Shown piece after piece: positions 8,692 through 17,739 of a DNA stretch of 64,000 nt; position 1 is the first letter of the stretch; the number at the start of each line of letters is the position of its first letter. The DNA comes from Streptomyces sp. NBC_00569 (GTDB lineage Bacteria > Actinomycetota > Actinomycetes > Streptomycetales > Streptomycetaceae): NCBI RefSeq assembly GCF_036345255.1, contig NZ_CP107783.1, forward strand, positions 8,673,001 through 8,737,000. Reading direction: 5' to 3'. The position numbers and the translations under genes are program-made. Below the pieces are notes generated by a model. That model had not been told where the DNA came from. It worked only from the letters and a program-made list of their open reading frames with translations, and ran no database searches.

Positions 8692-10083
8692 TCAGACGGT
8701 GCGGGCGTCCGCCGTTCGGGCCGCGGCCGACTTCTCGTCGGCGGCGCCGTCCTCCTCGATCTGGGCCAGGTCGCGATGCCTGGTCTCTTTCGCGACGCCC
8801 ACCGCGATCAGCGTCAGGACGGCGGCGGCGATCACGTACAGGGCGATCGGGGTGGAGCTGCCGTAGTCCGCGAGGAGCGCAGTGGCGATGAGCGGCGCGG
8901 GCGCTCCGGCGGCGACCGAGGCGAACTGTGCGCCGATGGAGGCGCCCGAGTAGCGCATCCGCGTCGCGAACATCTCGGAGAAGAAGGCCGCCTGCGGTGC
9001 GTACATCGCCCCGTGCAGAACGAGGCCCACGGTCACGGCGAGGATCAGGTTCCCGAAGCCCCCGGTGTCGATGAGCGAGAAGAACGGGAACATCCACAGG
9101 CCCACGCCCGCCGCCCCGAGCAGATAGACGGGCCTGCGCCCGACCCGGTCGGAGAGCGCGCCCCAGGCCGGGATGACCGCGAAGTGCACGGCGGACGCGA
9201 TGAGCACGGCGTTCAGCGCGGTCTGCTTGGAGACGCCGGCCGACGTGGTGGCGTACACGAGGATGAAGGCGGTGATGACGTAGTAGCTGATGTTCTCGGC
9301 CATGCGGGCGCCGATGGCGACGAGGACGTCGCGCCAGTGGTGGCGCAGCACGGCGACGAGCGGTGTCTTCTCGCTCGCGTCGCCCTGTGCGGCCTTGCGT
9401 GCCTCGGCCCGGGCCAGCGCTTCCTTGAAGACAGGTGACTCATCGACAGACAGGCGTATCCACAGTCCGACCATGACGAGGACGCCGGACAGCAGGAACG
9501 GGACGCGCCAGCCCCATGAGGTGAACGCGGAGTCGGAGATGAGCGCGGTCAGCAAGGAGAGCACGCCGGTGGCGAGCAGTTGTCCCGCGGGCGCTCCGGT
9601 CTGCGGCCAGGAGGCCCAGAAACCGCGTCGCTTGGCGTCCCCGTGCTCGGATACGAGGAGCACGGCGCCGCCCCACTCACCGCCGAGCGCGAAGCCCTGG
9701 ATCAGGCGCAGGACGGTGAGCAGCACGGGAGCGGCCACGCCGACCGTGGCGTAGGTCGGCAGGAGGCCGATCGCGAAGGTCGCCGCGCCCATCATGAGCA
9801 GGCTCAGGACCAGCAGCTTCTTGCGGCCGAGCCGGTCGCCGTAGTGCCCGAAGACGAGCGCGCCGAGCGGCCGTGCGGCGAATCCGACAGCGTACGTCAG
9901 GAACGAGAGGAGCGTGCCGACGAGCGGGTCGCTGTTGGGGAAGAAGAGCTTGTTGAAGACCAGTGCGGCGGCGGAGCCGTAGAGGAAGAAGTCGTACCAC
10001 TCGATCGTGGTGCCGATGAGGCTCGCGGCGACGATCCGCCGGAGGCTCGCGGGCGGTGGGGGAGCGGTTGCTGCGGAGGCCAT
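8692..10083 (-). CDS. MHS-family MFS transporter (organic acid:H+ symporter)
   Basis: A 463-residue, 12-helix major facilitator protein of the metabolite:H+ symporter (ShiA/KgtP/ProP) group. IGTTIEWYDFFLYG in helix 1, FGHYGDRLGRKK between helices 2 and 3, and IQGFALGGEWGGA in helix 4 are signature motifs. Substrates of the family are carboxylates, betaines and shikimate. Convergence with the 3-hydroxybutyrate dehydrogenase and PucR genes makes a hydroxy- or keto-acid substrate likely, by inference only. ATG 10083 starts just before the first helix. Confidence 0.87.
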   Translation of the reverse strand: MASAATAPPPPASLRRIVAASLIGTTIEWYDFFLYGSAAALVFNKLFFPNSDPLVGTLLSFLTYAVGFAARPLGALVFGHYGDRLGRKKLLVLSLLMMGAATFAIGLLPTYATVGVAAPVLLTVLRLIQGFALGGEWGGAVLLVSEHGDAKRRGFWASWPQTGAPAGQLLATGVLSLLTALISDSAFTSWGWRVPFLLSGVLVMVGLWIRLSVDESPVFKEALARAEARKAAQGDASEKTPLVAVLRHHWRDVLVAIGARMAENISYYVITAFILVYATTSAGVSKQTALNAVLIASAVHFAVIPAWGALSDRVGRRPVYLLGAAGVGLWMFPFFSLIDTGGFGNLILAVTVGLVLHGAMYAPQAAFFSEMFATRMRYSGASIGAQFASVAAGAPAPLIATALLADYGSSTPIALYVIAAAVLTLIAVGVAKETRHRDLAQIEEDGAADEKSAAARTADARTV

Positions 10084-10310
10084 GTGGACCACTTCCAGGC
10101 GTTGGGCGGGGACGGGTACGTGTCGGCACAAGGTAGAAAGACGCAGGTCAACGGCACATGTGGTGGGGCACCATAGTTTTGGACGGTGCTATGCGGGGAG
10201 CCACCATGAGGAGGCGGTGAGCAGCGTCAAGTTCCGTGCGCGTCGGCGTGTCGCGGCAGCGCGCCGCCGATGAGCCTCCCTCGTCACTGGGCCAGGTGGA
10301 TCAGACTGAT

Positions 10311-10496
10311 CGTCAGCGACGAGGGCGTGGGGATCGGACCCGTCGTCAGGGATGAGGACCGGCGCATCGGACCCGCCGTCAGGGATCGGGGCGGGCGTGG
10401 TTCGGACGCCTCGTCAGCGATGAGGGACGCCCGGATCGGACTGGGCGTCAGCGATGAGGGGCGGGGGATCGGACCCGTCGTCAGCGATCGGGGTGC
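10311..10496. repeat. Degenerate tandem repeat of about 33 bp in an intergenic gap
   Basis: Five to six imperfect copies of a unit resembling GTCAGCGATGAGGG followed by GGGATCGGACCC, spaced 30-36 bp. An open frame crosses it (10270-10581) with SDEG..IGPVV peptide repeats, but there is no ribosome-binding site and no family resemblance, so I treat the repeat as noncoding. The rest of 10084-10798 contains the MHS transporter promoter side and the leader of the 10799 gene; I see no other gene there. Confidence 0.6.
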
Positions 10497-10798
10497 GCCG
10501 GGCCGCTGGTTCGGATGGGTCGGGTGCGCGCAGTCGTGTCGGGGCCGATCGGGTTGTGCTCGAAGCGATCCACGAGCGTGAAGTCAGGGAACTTCTGTGG
10601 CGAAATGCCTGGTCAGGATCTGTGACTTGCCGCCGGGTCGAGCCATCGGAGGCCGATTGGGTGACGGCGCGGCTATCGGCCGGGCGGGCGATTCAAGTGG
10701 TGATCGGTCCGCGTTTGGCTAACGGTGATGAGGTCGGGGCCGGGTAATTCGAGCTGACAAAGCGTCAGTGGCTCGGCCGTGGCGGAAGGACTTCGACG

Positions 10799-11812
10799 AT
10801 GCGTACTGCCCGCATGCTTCTCGCTACCGCGACGGCTACGGCCGCACTCGCCATCGCTGCTCCTGGTGCGTTCGCCGCCGCCGCAGGCGACTGGGACAAC
10901 GACGGCTCTTCCTACAGCTCGGAGCACGACAAAGACAGCAACCACAAGGGCGAGCACGGCTCCGGCAAGGAGGACCGCGGGGGCTACGGCAAGGACGAGC
11001 ACGGCTCCGGCAAGGACGACCGCGGCGGCTACGGCAAGGAAGACGGCGGCTACGGCAAGAAGGGTGGCGACGACCACGGCAAGCCGCGTGGCGGCCTGCA
11101 CACCGGTGGTGGCGCCCTGTCCATGGTGAACGACGACGACTGGACCAAGGACGAGAACAAGAAGGGTGACTCGGGCGAGCACGGCTCCGGCAAGGACGAG
11201 CGCGGGGGCTACGGCAAGGACGAGCACGGCTCCGGCAAGGACGACCGCGGGGGCTACGGCAAGGAGCGTGGCGACGACCACGGCAAGCCGCGTGGTGGCA
11301 TCCACACCGGTGGTGGCGCCCTGTCCATGGTGAACGACGACGACTGGACCAAGGACGAGAACAAGAAGGGTGACTCGGGCGAGCACGGCTCCGGCAAGGA
11401 CGAGCGCGGGGGCTACGGCAAGGACGAGCACGGCTCCGGCAAGGACGACCGTGGCGGCTACGGCAAGGAGGACGGCGGCTACGGCAAGAAGGGTGGCGAC
11501 GACCACGGCAAGCCGCGTGGCGGCCTGCACACCGGTGGTGGCGCCCTGTCCATGGTGAACGACGACGACTGGACCAAGGACAAGGAGAAGTACGACCCGG
11601 AGAGCTACAAGAAGGACGGCGACGACTCCGGCAAGGACTCCTGGGGCTCCGGCTCCGACTCCGGCTACGGCAAGCCGCGTGGTGGCATGCACACCGGTGG
11701 TGGCGGGCTCGCCACCACGCCGGGTGTCACGGCAGGCGGCATCGCGATCCTCGGGGTCGCCGCGGCCGGCGCGTTCGCGATGCGCCGTAAGCGCGCGTCC
11801 GACGCGTCCTGA
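10799..11812 (+). CDS. Secreted repetitive surface protein with C-terminal membrane anchor
   Basis: A 337-residue protein. An N-terminal Sec signal (MRTARMLLATATATAALAIA, likely cut after AFA) is followed by three long near-identical repeats of 75, 68 and 67 residues, rich in Gly, Lys, Asp and His (HGSGKDDRGGYGKDE type). Each ends in PRGGxHTGGGALS-MVNDDDW. A fourth copy of the motif, PRGGMHTGGGGLATT, precedes a C-terminal hydrophobic helix (about 304-326) and RRKR. Motif, helix, basic tail is the layout of a cell-wall sorting signal, although no LPxTG or LAxTG is present. A class F sortase gene follows. The composition suggests a flexible hydrophilic cell-surface protein. No enzymatic domain is visible. 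Confidence 0.85.
   Translation: MRTARMLLATATATAALAIAAPGAFAAAAGDWDNDGSSYSSEHDKDSNHKGEHGSGKEDRGGYGKDEHGSGKDDRGGYGKEDGGYGKKGGDDHGKPRGGLHTGGGALSMVNDDDWTKDENKKGDSGEHGSGKDERGGYGKDEHGSGKDDRGGYGKERGDDHGKPRGGIHTGGGALSMVNDDDWTKDENKKGDSGEHGSGKDERGGYGKDEHGSGKDDRGGYGKEDGGYGKKGGDDHGKPRGGLHTGGGALSMVNDDDWTKDKEKYDPESYKKDGDDSGKDSWGSGSDSGYGKPRGGMHTGGGGLATTPGVTAGGIAILGVAAAGAFAMRRKRASDAS
10952..11581 (+). repeat. Three long in-frame tandem repeats (225, 204 and about 201 bp)
   Basis: Units run 10952-11176, 11177-11380 and 11381-11581, nearly identical at DNA level. Unit 2 lacks a 21-bp segment (the EDGGYGK part) present in units 1 and 3. All lengths are multiples of three, so copy-number change would keep the frame. 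Each unit itself contains two shorter copies of a GSGKD-RGGYGKDEH element. Confidence 0.9.
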
Positions 11813-11827
11813 CCGGTGCCCGTCATA

Positions 11828-11881
11828 GCAGCCGGGGCCGCCGCGTTAACACGTCGCGGCGGCCCGGCTGCCTTCGTTTTT
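11828..11881 (+). terminator. Intrinsic terminator of the repeat-protein gene
   Basis: A strong GC stem (GCAGCCGG-GGCCGCCGCG pairing with CGCGGCGGCC-CGGCTGC, one bulge) followed by CTTCGTTTTT. It separates the repeat-protein gene from the sortase gene, so the two probably have distinct transcripts or only partial read-through. Confidence 0.75.
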
Positions 11882-12016
11882 GCGCAATTCCCTCTTGATG
11901 GCTCCCGACCTGGCTGCGCGGTCCTGAACCGCGCTTGAGCTGTTACCGGGCCCCTTTGCCGATCCCGTTCTTCTAGTGCTGTTCCAGACCTGCTCGTTCC
12001 AGTGAGGTGATGCCAG

Positions 12017-12787
12017 ATGGCAGCCCGGTTGCCTTCCCCCGATCAGACCGAGTCCGTGCCGCCCGGGCGCCGATCCCGCATCGGCGCGTGGATCGTGTGG
12101 TCCGTCGGAATCGTCGTCCTGGCGGTGAGTCTGTTCGGCGGCAATGACACGACGTCAGACACCACATCCGATGCCTCCGGTGCGTCGCAGCCCTCGGCGG
12201 CGTACGCGCCGTCCTCGGACGCCGTGCCGCCCGCGCCGTCGGAGCCGCCCGCAGAGCCCGTGCTGCCCGCAGCGCCCGTGCCGTCGGAGCCGCCCGTGCC
12301 GCCCGCGGCGTCCGTGGAGCCCGTCGGAAAGCATCTGCCGCGGGCCAGGCCCACGCGGCTGCTCATCCCGAAGATCGGTGTGAACGCCCCCTTCACCGAG
12401 CTCGCCATCGGCCCCACGGGCCAGCTGCAGCCCCCGCCCGCCAGCGACACGAACCTGGTCGGCTGGATGGCTTCCGGCGTGACCCCGGGCGAGACCGGTA
12501 CCTCGATCATCGCCGGTCATGTCGACACGAAGACGTCCGCCGCGGTGTTCGCCGGCCTCCGGAATCTGAGGACGGGGGACACCTTCACGGTCAAGAGGGA
12601 GGACGCGAGCACGGCCTCGTTCGTGGTCGACAGCGTCGAGACGTACGCGAAGAACAACTTCCCCAACGAGCGCGTGTACGGGGACACGCCTCAGGCTCAG
12701 GTCCGGCTGATCACCTGCACCGGGGTCTACGACCACGTCAAGAAGGACTACATCGACAACCTGGTGGTCTTCGCCCATCTCGTCTGA
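12017..12787 (+). CDS. Class F sortase
   Basis: A 256-residue membrane-anchored transpeptidase. A single N-terminal helix (about 22-40) is followed by a Pro/Ala-rich extracellular linker (about 50-105) and a sortase domain (about 108-256). Catalytic His168 is in AGHVDT and Cys234 in LITCTG. The residue after Tyr245, where many sortases have the third catalytic Arg (in YRDN), is Ile here (YIDN), so the Arg is not obvious. Class F enzymes are single-helix actinobacterial sortases with poorly known substrates. The adjacent repeat protein (10799-11812) is the natural candidate substrate. ATG 12017 follows a GAGGTGATG-type ribosome-binding region. Confidence 0.88.
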   Translation: MAARLPSPDQTESVPPGRRSRIGAWIVWSVGIVVLAVSLFGGNDTTSDTTSDASGASQPSAAYAPSSDAVPPAPSEPPAEPVLPAAPVPSEPPVPPAASVEPVGKHLPRARPTRLLIPKIGVNAPFTELAIGPTGQLQPPPASDTNLVGWMASGVTPGETGTSIIAGHVDTKTSAAVFAGLRNLRTGDTFTVKREDASTASFVVDSVETYAKNNFPNERVYGDTPQAQVRLITCTGVYDHVKKDYIDNLVVFAHLV

Positions 12788-12807
12788 GGCCGGCGGGAGC
12801 TGTCAGT

Positions 12808-12845
12808 CCCGGTGCGGGACTCCCGTGTGGGTGTCCCGCACCGGG
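12808..12845. terminator. Bidirectional hairpin terminator
   Basis: A perfect 13-bp stem (CCCGGTGCGGGAC / GTCCCGCACCGGG) with a 12-nt loop, between the convergent sortase and FAD hydroxylase genes. GGGAGCTGTCAG occurs on both sides as a direct repeat. Confidence 0.75.
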
Positions 12846-12850
12846 AGCTG

Positions 12851-14572
12851 TCAGTTTCGGTCCAGGACTCCCATGAGGGCGTCCCGCAGATCCTTCCCGG
12901 GATCCGCCGACGGCCCTTCGGACCGCCATGCGACGAACCCGTCGGGGCGGACGAGGACCGCACCCCCCGGGGCGACACCGTGGGTCTCCGCCCAGTCCAC
13001 GTCGCCCACGGGGGACAGCTCCGCGTCGGGCCCACTGCCGATGCGGTACGAGTCGAGCGGCAGGGCCATCTGCCGGGCGATGGCCGTGGCCGCGTCGTGC
13101 CACGTGTCGTCGCCGTCCCCCGAACTCAGGAGCACCATCGACCGCTCGTACAGGTCGAGGGTGGAGACCCGGGTGGCGGCGCGGTTCAGCCACATGTGGG
13201 GCGCGCGGCTCCCGGGCTCGCCGGTCAGTCGCATGCCCTCGGGTACGACCGGCGTCGCCGGGTCGGCACCGAGGACCGCGCCCCGCGGATAGCGGTAGCC
13301 CAGCGCCACGTTGAGGATTCCGCCCCTCTTGCCGCCGGGGCCTCCTGCTCCCGGTCCTCCTGCTCCCGGTCCGCCGGGTCCCGGTCCGCCGGGTCCGCCG
13401 GGGCCGCCCGCTTCCGGGTTGGGGGTGTATCCCGGGTGGCTGTGCTCGACCGATCGGTTCGAGGCGCGGGCGCTCGTCGCCTCCGCGACCGGCCGGCGCT
13501 CCAGGTCGTAGGACTCCAGCAGACCGGGTCCGGCCCAGCCACCGAGGACGGCGGCCAGCTTCCAGGCCAGGTTGTGCGCGTCCTGGATACCGGTGTTGGA
13601 GCCGAACGCCCCGGTGGGGGACATCTCGTGGGCCGAGTCGCCGGCGAGGAACACCCGTCCGTCCGAGTACCGTTCGGCGACCCGCTCGGCGGCGTGCCAG
13701 GCGGCCCTGCCGGTGATCTGCACATCGAGGTCCGGGACTCCGGTGGCCCGCCGGATGTGTTCCGTGCAGCGTTCGTCCGTGAACTCCTCGAGCGTCTCGC
13801 CGTTCTCGGGGTGCCAGGGAGCGTGGAAGACCCAGTGCTCACGGTTGTCGACCGGCAGCAGGGCGCCGTCGGCCTCCGGGTTCGTGAGGTAGCAGACGAT
13901 GAAGCGCCGGTCACCGACGGCGTCCGCGAGGCCGCGCGAGGTGAACGTGATGCTCACGTTGTGGAACAGGTCGCCCGGGCCGCTCTGCCCGATGGTGAGC
14001 CGCTCGCGGACGGGGCTGCGCGGGCCGTCCGCCGCGACGAGGTAGTCCGCCCGGACGGTGGTGTGCTCGCCCGTGTCGCGGCTCTTGAGCTGTGCGGTCA
14101 CACCCTGTGCGTCCTGCTCGAACGACATCAGTTCGGTGTGGAACCGCAGATCACCGCCCAACTCCCGTGCGCTCTCCAGGAGTACGGGTTCGAGATCGTT
14201 CTGGCTGCACAGGCACCATCCGCCGGGGCTGAAGCGGGCGAGGCCGCCACCGGGGTCGATCTCCTTGAACAGCCATTCGCCGGCGTCGCCCACCAGGGTC
14301 GGCGTCTGCAGGATGCCGTGGTTGTCGGCCAGGACCGACGCGGCGTCCTCGATGCGCTGCTGGATTCCGGCCACCCGGAACAACTCCATCGTGCGCACGT
14401 TGTTGCCGCGCCCGCGAGGATGGATCGACGTGCCGGAATGGCGCTCCACGAGCATGTGCGGGACGCCGAGACGCCCCAGGAAGAGCGAGGTCGACAGGCC
14501 CACCAGAGAGCCGCCGACTATGAGCACCGGCACGTGCTGAGCGCCCTCAAGGGCCTCTTCCGATCGCTTCAT
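12851..14572 (-). CDS. FAD-dependent aromatic polyketide hydroxylase (WhiE ORFVIII-like)
   Basis: A 573-residue class A flavoprotein monooxygenase. The FAD motif VLIVGGSLVGL is near the N-terminus, the NADPH/FAD DG-type motif in VAADGPRSPVR, and the second FAD motif VFLAGDSAHEMSPTGAFG, followed by GIQDAHNLAWKLA. A C-terminal thioredoxin-like domain (from about residue 450) is typical of TcmG/PgaE-type hydroxylases. It is transcribed away from the pigment genes, exactly as whiE-ORFVIII is. It would hydroxylate the aromatic pigment. A Gly/Pro-rich stretch (about residues 395-425, GGPGGPG-type) interrupts the usual sequence between the two domains. Confidence 0.88.
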   Translation of the reverse strand: MKRSEEALEGAQHVPVLIVGGSLVGLSTSLFLGRLGVPHMLVERHSGTSIHPRGRGNNVRTMELFRVAGIQQRIEDAASVLADNHGILQTPTLVGDAGEWLFKEIDPGGGLARFSPGGWCLCSQNDLEPVLLESARELGGDLRFHTELMSFEQDAQGVTAQLKSRDTGEHTTVRADYLVAADGPRSPVRERLTIGQSGPGDLFHNVSITFTSRGLADAVGDRRFIVCYLTNPEADGALLPVDNREHWVFHAPWHPENGETLEEFTDERCTEHIRRATGVPDLDVQITGRAAWHAAERVAERYSDGRVFLAGDSAHEMSPTGAFGSNTGIQDAHNLAWKLAAVLGGWAGPGLLESYDLERRPVAEATSARASNRSVEHSHPGYTPNPEAGGPGGPGGPGPGGPGAGGPGAGGPGGKRGGILNVALGYRYPRGAVLGADPATPVVPEGMRLTGEPGSRAPHMWLNRAATRVSTLDLYERSMVLLSSGDGDDTWHDAATAIARQMALPLDSYRIGSGPDAELSPVGDVDWAETHGVAPGGAVLVRPDGFVAWRSEGPSADPGKDLRDALMGVLDRN

Positions 14573-14802
14573 TGATTGCCTCCAGCCGCAGCCGCGGGTG
14601 AGTGGGGGTTGGAATCACAGTCCATGCTTCCCCGCGTCACTTCGCCCCCCGGAGCACCCGGACGGGTGCCTCGGTCACCCGTCCGGCGCTTTTGGTTCGC
14701 GCCCCCCGGGGGCCCGATCGACGATCGGCTCATGGCGACCCCGGCATTTCGGACGCGGTGGTCGTTCTTGATCTTCGGTGAGGAAGAGGAGAGGTGCGCC
14801 GT

Positions 14803-15927
14803 ATGACCCCCATCTCAGGACGCATATCGCAGTCGGCCTTCGACGGTTCGAGGTTGCGAGTGATCCTCCTGCTCGATCTGTACGAGGGAGCCCAGCAGCA
14901 GTTCCTGGACGCGTACGAGCACATGCGCAATCAGGTCGCGTCCGTGCCCGGTCACCTCAGTGACCAGCTCTGCCAGTCGATCGAGAACCCCTCGCAGTGG
15001 CTCATCACCAGCGAGTGGGAGAGCGCCCCGCCCTTCCTCGCCTGGGTGAACAGCGAGGAGCACGTCGAGACCGTCAGGCCGATGCACAGCTGCGTCAAGG
15101 ACACCCGGTCGATGCGGTACAGCATCCTCCGGGAGACCAACCCCGCCGAGCAGGTCACGCGGGCGCCGGCGGCGGCGAACGCGGTGGCGGCCCGGGTGGG
15201 CGACGGCGCGGCGCGCCACGCCCTCACCTTCACCGTCAAGCCGGGCTCCGAGTCGAAGGTCGCGGAGATCCTGGCCGGGTACGAGTCGCCCGAGGCCCAG
15301 GTCGACGAGACCACCCGCCTGCGCCGCACCTCGCTCTTCATGCACGGCAACCGCGTCGTGCGTGCCGTGGAGGTGGAGGGCGACCTCCTCGCCGCGCTGC
15401 GCCACGTGGCCCGCCAGCCCGAGGTGCAGGCGGTCGAGGAAGCCATCAACCCCTACCTCGAGCAGCACCGGGACCTGACCGACGCCGATTCGGCGCGTGT
15501 CTTCTTCACCCGGGCCGCGCTCCCGGCCGTCCACCATGTGGTGTCCGACGTACCGGAGCCGCGCGACCTGCGGCGTCACGCCCTGTACTACCCGGCCAAG
15601 AAGGGCCGCGGGATGGATCTGGCCCGGCTGCTGGCCGAGCAGGACGCGACCGCGGCGGACGACCCGGACAACCCGGTGTACGGCAGCACCGTCTTCCAGC
15701 GCGACGACACCGTGGTGCGTCTCATCGACATCACCGGTGAGCTCGACAGCGACCCCGCCGCCTCCCTGGGCATCAAGGGCGCCAAGAAGAGCGCGGAGCT
15801 CGAGCAGCTCCTCGACGGCGCAGCCATCGGTGTCGAGGGCTCCCTGCAGACGGAGCGCAACATCAACCGGCTCCTGTCGCACGCCGACATGATGCCCATC
15901 ACCGACCGCAGCTCGGCGGGTTCCTGA
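14803..15927 (+). CDS. WhiE ORFI-like / SchA-CurD domain protein of the spore-pigment cluster
   Basis: A 374-residue protein with an N-terminal antibiotic-biosynthesis-monooxygenase-like ferredoxin fold ([20 protein letters not shown] to about residue 110) and a C-terminal SchA/CurD-type domain, itself two related halves ([38 protein letters not shown]). This protein family occurs first in whiE, sch and cur spore-pigment operons; its reaction is unknown. ATG 14803 has GGAGAGG eight bases upstream, which decides it over GTG 14794. It heads the pigment operon and is divergent from the hydroxylase. Confidence 0.87.
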   Translation: MTPISGRISQSAFDGSRLRVILLLDLYEGAQQQFLDAYEHMRNQVASVPGHLSDQLCQSIENPSQWLITSEWESAPPFLAWVNSEEHVETVRPMHSCVKDTRSMRYSILRETNPAEQVTRAPAAANAVAARVGDGAARHALTFTVKPGSESKVAEILAGYESPEAQVDETTRLRRTSLFMHGNRVVRAVEVEGDLLAALRHVARQPEVQAVEEAINPYLEQHRDLTDADSARVFFTRAALPAVHHVVSDVPEPRDLRRHALYYPAKKGRGMDLARLLAEQDATAADDPDNPVYGSTVFQRDDTVVRLIDITGELDSDPAASLGIKGAKKSAELEQLLDGAAIGVEGSLQTERNINRLLSHADMMPITDRSSAGS

Positions 15928-15994
15928 CGGACAACCGCGGGGGTGTCCGTGGGTGCTGCCCCGGACACCACCGCCGCACCCGGAGGTATCAACC

Positions 15995-16474
15995 ATGACC
16001 AAGAATCCACGCATCGTGGACCTGAGCGAGACCGAACCCAACCGCCGCCGAGGAGGTGACCTGCGGGCCATGCTCACGCCGGCGACGGTCGGTTCCACCA
16101 GCGGCTTCATGGGCCTGGCCCTCGTCCAGCCCGGCGAGCGCATCGGCGAGCACTACCACCCGTACTCGGAGGAGTTCGTCTACGTCGTCAACGGCGCCCT
16201 CGAGGTGGACCTGGACGGCGAGACACATGAACTCCGCCCGGACCAGGGCCTGTTGATCCCGATCAACATGCGGCATCGCTTCCGCAACGTCGGCGACGTG
16301 GAGGCCCGCATGGTCTTCCACCTCGGCCCGCTCGCCCCGCGCCCCAGCCTCGGCCACGTCGACACGGAGGAGACCGAGGGCGCCGAAGCCGGCCCCGGGT
16401 TCATCACCGGTGGCCCGGACCTGACCGCGCCAGAACACGGACAGGCGTCCGAGCGTAGTGGGGCCATAAGGTGA
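15995..16474 (+). CDS. Cupin protein of the spore-pigment cluster (WhiE ORFII/CurC-like)
   Basis: A 159-residue single-domain cupin. Motif 1 ([19 protein letters not shown]) has the two His and a Glu as metal ligands, and motif 2 ends with INMRHRFRN. Family members in whiE/cur clusters are thought to help cyclisation or oxygenation of the poly-beta-ketone; the exact chemistry is not established. A GGAGG ribosome-binding site lies nine bases before ATG 15995. Its stop overlaps the KS-alpha start (GTGA), implying translational coupling. Confidence 0.88.
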   Translation: MTKNPRIVDLSETEPNRRRGGDLRAMLTPATVGSTSGFMGLALVQPGERIGEHYHPYSEEFVYVVNGALEVDLDGETHELRPDQGLLIPINMRHRFRNVGDVEARMVFHLGPLAPRPSLGHVDTEETEGAEAGPGFITGGPDLTAPEHGQASERSGAIR

Positions 16475-17739
16475 CCCGGCGGGTGGCTGTCACCGGAGTC
16501 GGTGTAGTCGCCCCGGGTGGTATCGGGGCGAGCGCGTTCTGGGACCTTCTCGCCAGCGGCCGTACCGCGACCCGCGGCATCACGCTCTTCGACCCGGTGG
16601 GCCTGCGCTCACGCATAGCCGCCGAGTGCGACCTGGACCCGGTCGCACACGGCCTCGACCCGGACCTGGTCGAACACGCCGACCGGTACATCCAGTTCGC
16701 GGTCATAGCCGCCGACGAAGCCGTCAAGGACTCCGGACTCGACACCGGGGTCGAGGACCCCTGGCGCATCGGAGTGTCCCTCGGCAGCGCCATCGGCGGC
16801 ACCACCCGCCTGGAGCGTGACTACGTGCTGGTCAGCGAGGGCGGGAAGCGGTGGGACGTGGACCACCGCGCGGCCGAACCGAAACTGCACATGGCGTTCT
16901 CGCCGAGCACACTCGCCTCGGTCGTCGCCGAGCAGTTCGGTGCCCAGGGTCCGGTGCAGACGGTATCCACCGGCTGCACCTCCGGGCTCGACGCGGTCGG
17001 CTACGCCTTCCACACCATCGAGGAAGGCCGCGCCGACATCTGCATCGCCGGGGCGTCGGACTCGCCGATCTCCCCGATCACGATGGCGTGCTTCGACGCC
17101 ATCAAGGCGACGTCGCCCAACAACGACGACCCCGAGCACGCCTCCCGCCCCTTCGACGCCGACCGCAACGGCTTCGTGATGGGCGAGGGCGCCGCGGTGC
17201 TCGTCCTTGAGGACTACGAGCACGCCCGTGCGCGCGGCGCGCACATCTACTGCGAGCTCAGCGGCTACGCCACCTACGGCAACGCCTACCACATGACCGG
17301 TCTGACCAGCGAAGGCCTGGAGATGGCCCGGGCGATCGACAACGCGCTCGGCCAGGCCCGCCTCGACCCCACGCTGATCGACTACGTCAACGCCCACGGT
17401 TCGGGCACCAGACAGAACGACCGCCACGAGACGGCCGCCGTCAAGGTGTCCCTGGGAGCTCACGCCTACGACACACCCATGAGCTCCATCAAATCCATGG
17501 TGGGGCACTCCCTGGGCGCGATCGGCGCGATCGAGGTGGTCGCCTGCGTCCTTGCCATGAAGCACCAGGTGGTGCCGCCGACGGCGAACTACGAGACCCC
17601 CGACCCCGAGTGCGACCTGGACTACGTACCGCGCACCGCACGCCCGCGAAAGCTGCGGAACGTGCTCTCCGTCGGCAGCGGATTCGGCGGATTCCAGTCC
17701 GCGGTGCTTCTGACGGAACCAGGTGGGAGGACACGATGA
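16471..17739 (+). CDS. Spore-pigment ketosynthase alpha (type II PKS, KS-alpha)
   Basis: A 422-residue beta-ketoacyl synthase of the minimal PKS. Active-site Cys169 lies in [11 protein letters not shown]; the catalytic histidines are in [14 protein letters not shown] and SMVGHSLGA. It condenses malonyl units on the ACP together with KS-beta. GTG 16471 overlaps the cupin stop and its own stop overlaps the KS-beta ATG (ATGA). The order cupin, KS-alpha, KS-beta, ACP, cyclase is that of whiE ORFII-VI, so the product is most likely a long aromatic spore pigment and not an antibiotic. Confidence 0.93.
   Translation: MTRRVAVTGVGVVAPGGIGASAFWDLLASGRTATRGITLFDPVGLRSRIAAECDLDPVAHGLDPDLVEHADRYIQFAVIAADEAVKDSGLDTGVEDPWRIGVSLGSAIGGTTRLERDYVLVSEGGKRWDVDHRAAEPKLHMAFSPSTLASVVAEQFGAQGPVQTVSTGCTSGLDAVGYAFHTIEEGRADICIAGASDSPISPITMACFDAIKATSPNNDDPEHASRPFDADRNGFVMGEGAAVLVLEDYEHARARGAHIYCELSGYATYGNAYHMTGLTSEGLEMARAIDNALGQARLDPTLIDYVNAHGSGTRQNDRHETAAVKVSLGAHAYDTPMSSIKSMVGHSLGAIGAIEVVACVLAMKHQVVPPTANYETPDPECDLDYVPRTARPRKLRNVLSVGSGFGGFQSAVLLTEPGGRTR

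Noticed and set aside
5654..9097. 1147-residue minus-strand open frame
   Set aside because: It lies antisense to the dehydrogenase and PucR genes, whose domains are clear; no motif in this frame.
10270..10581. 103-residue plus-strand frame with SDEG repeats
   Set aside because: It reads the intergenic minisatellite, has no ribosome-binding site and no family motif; kept only as a repeat.
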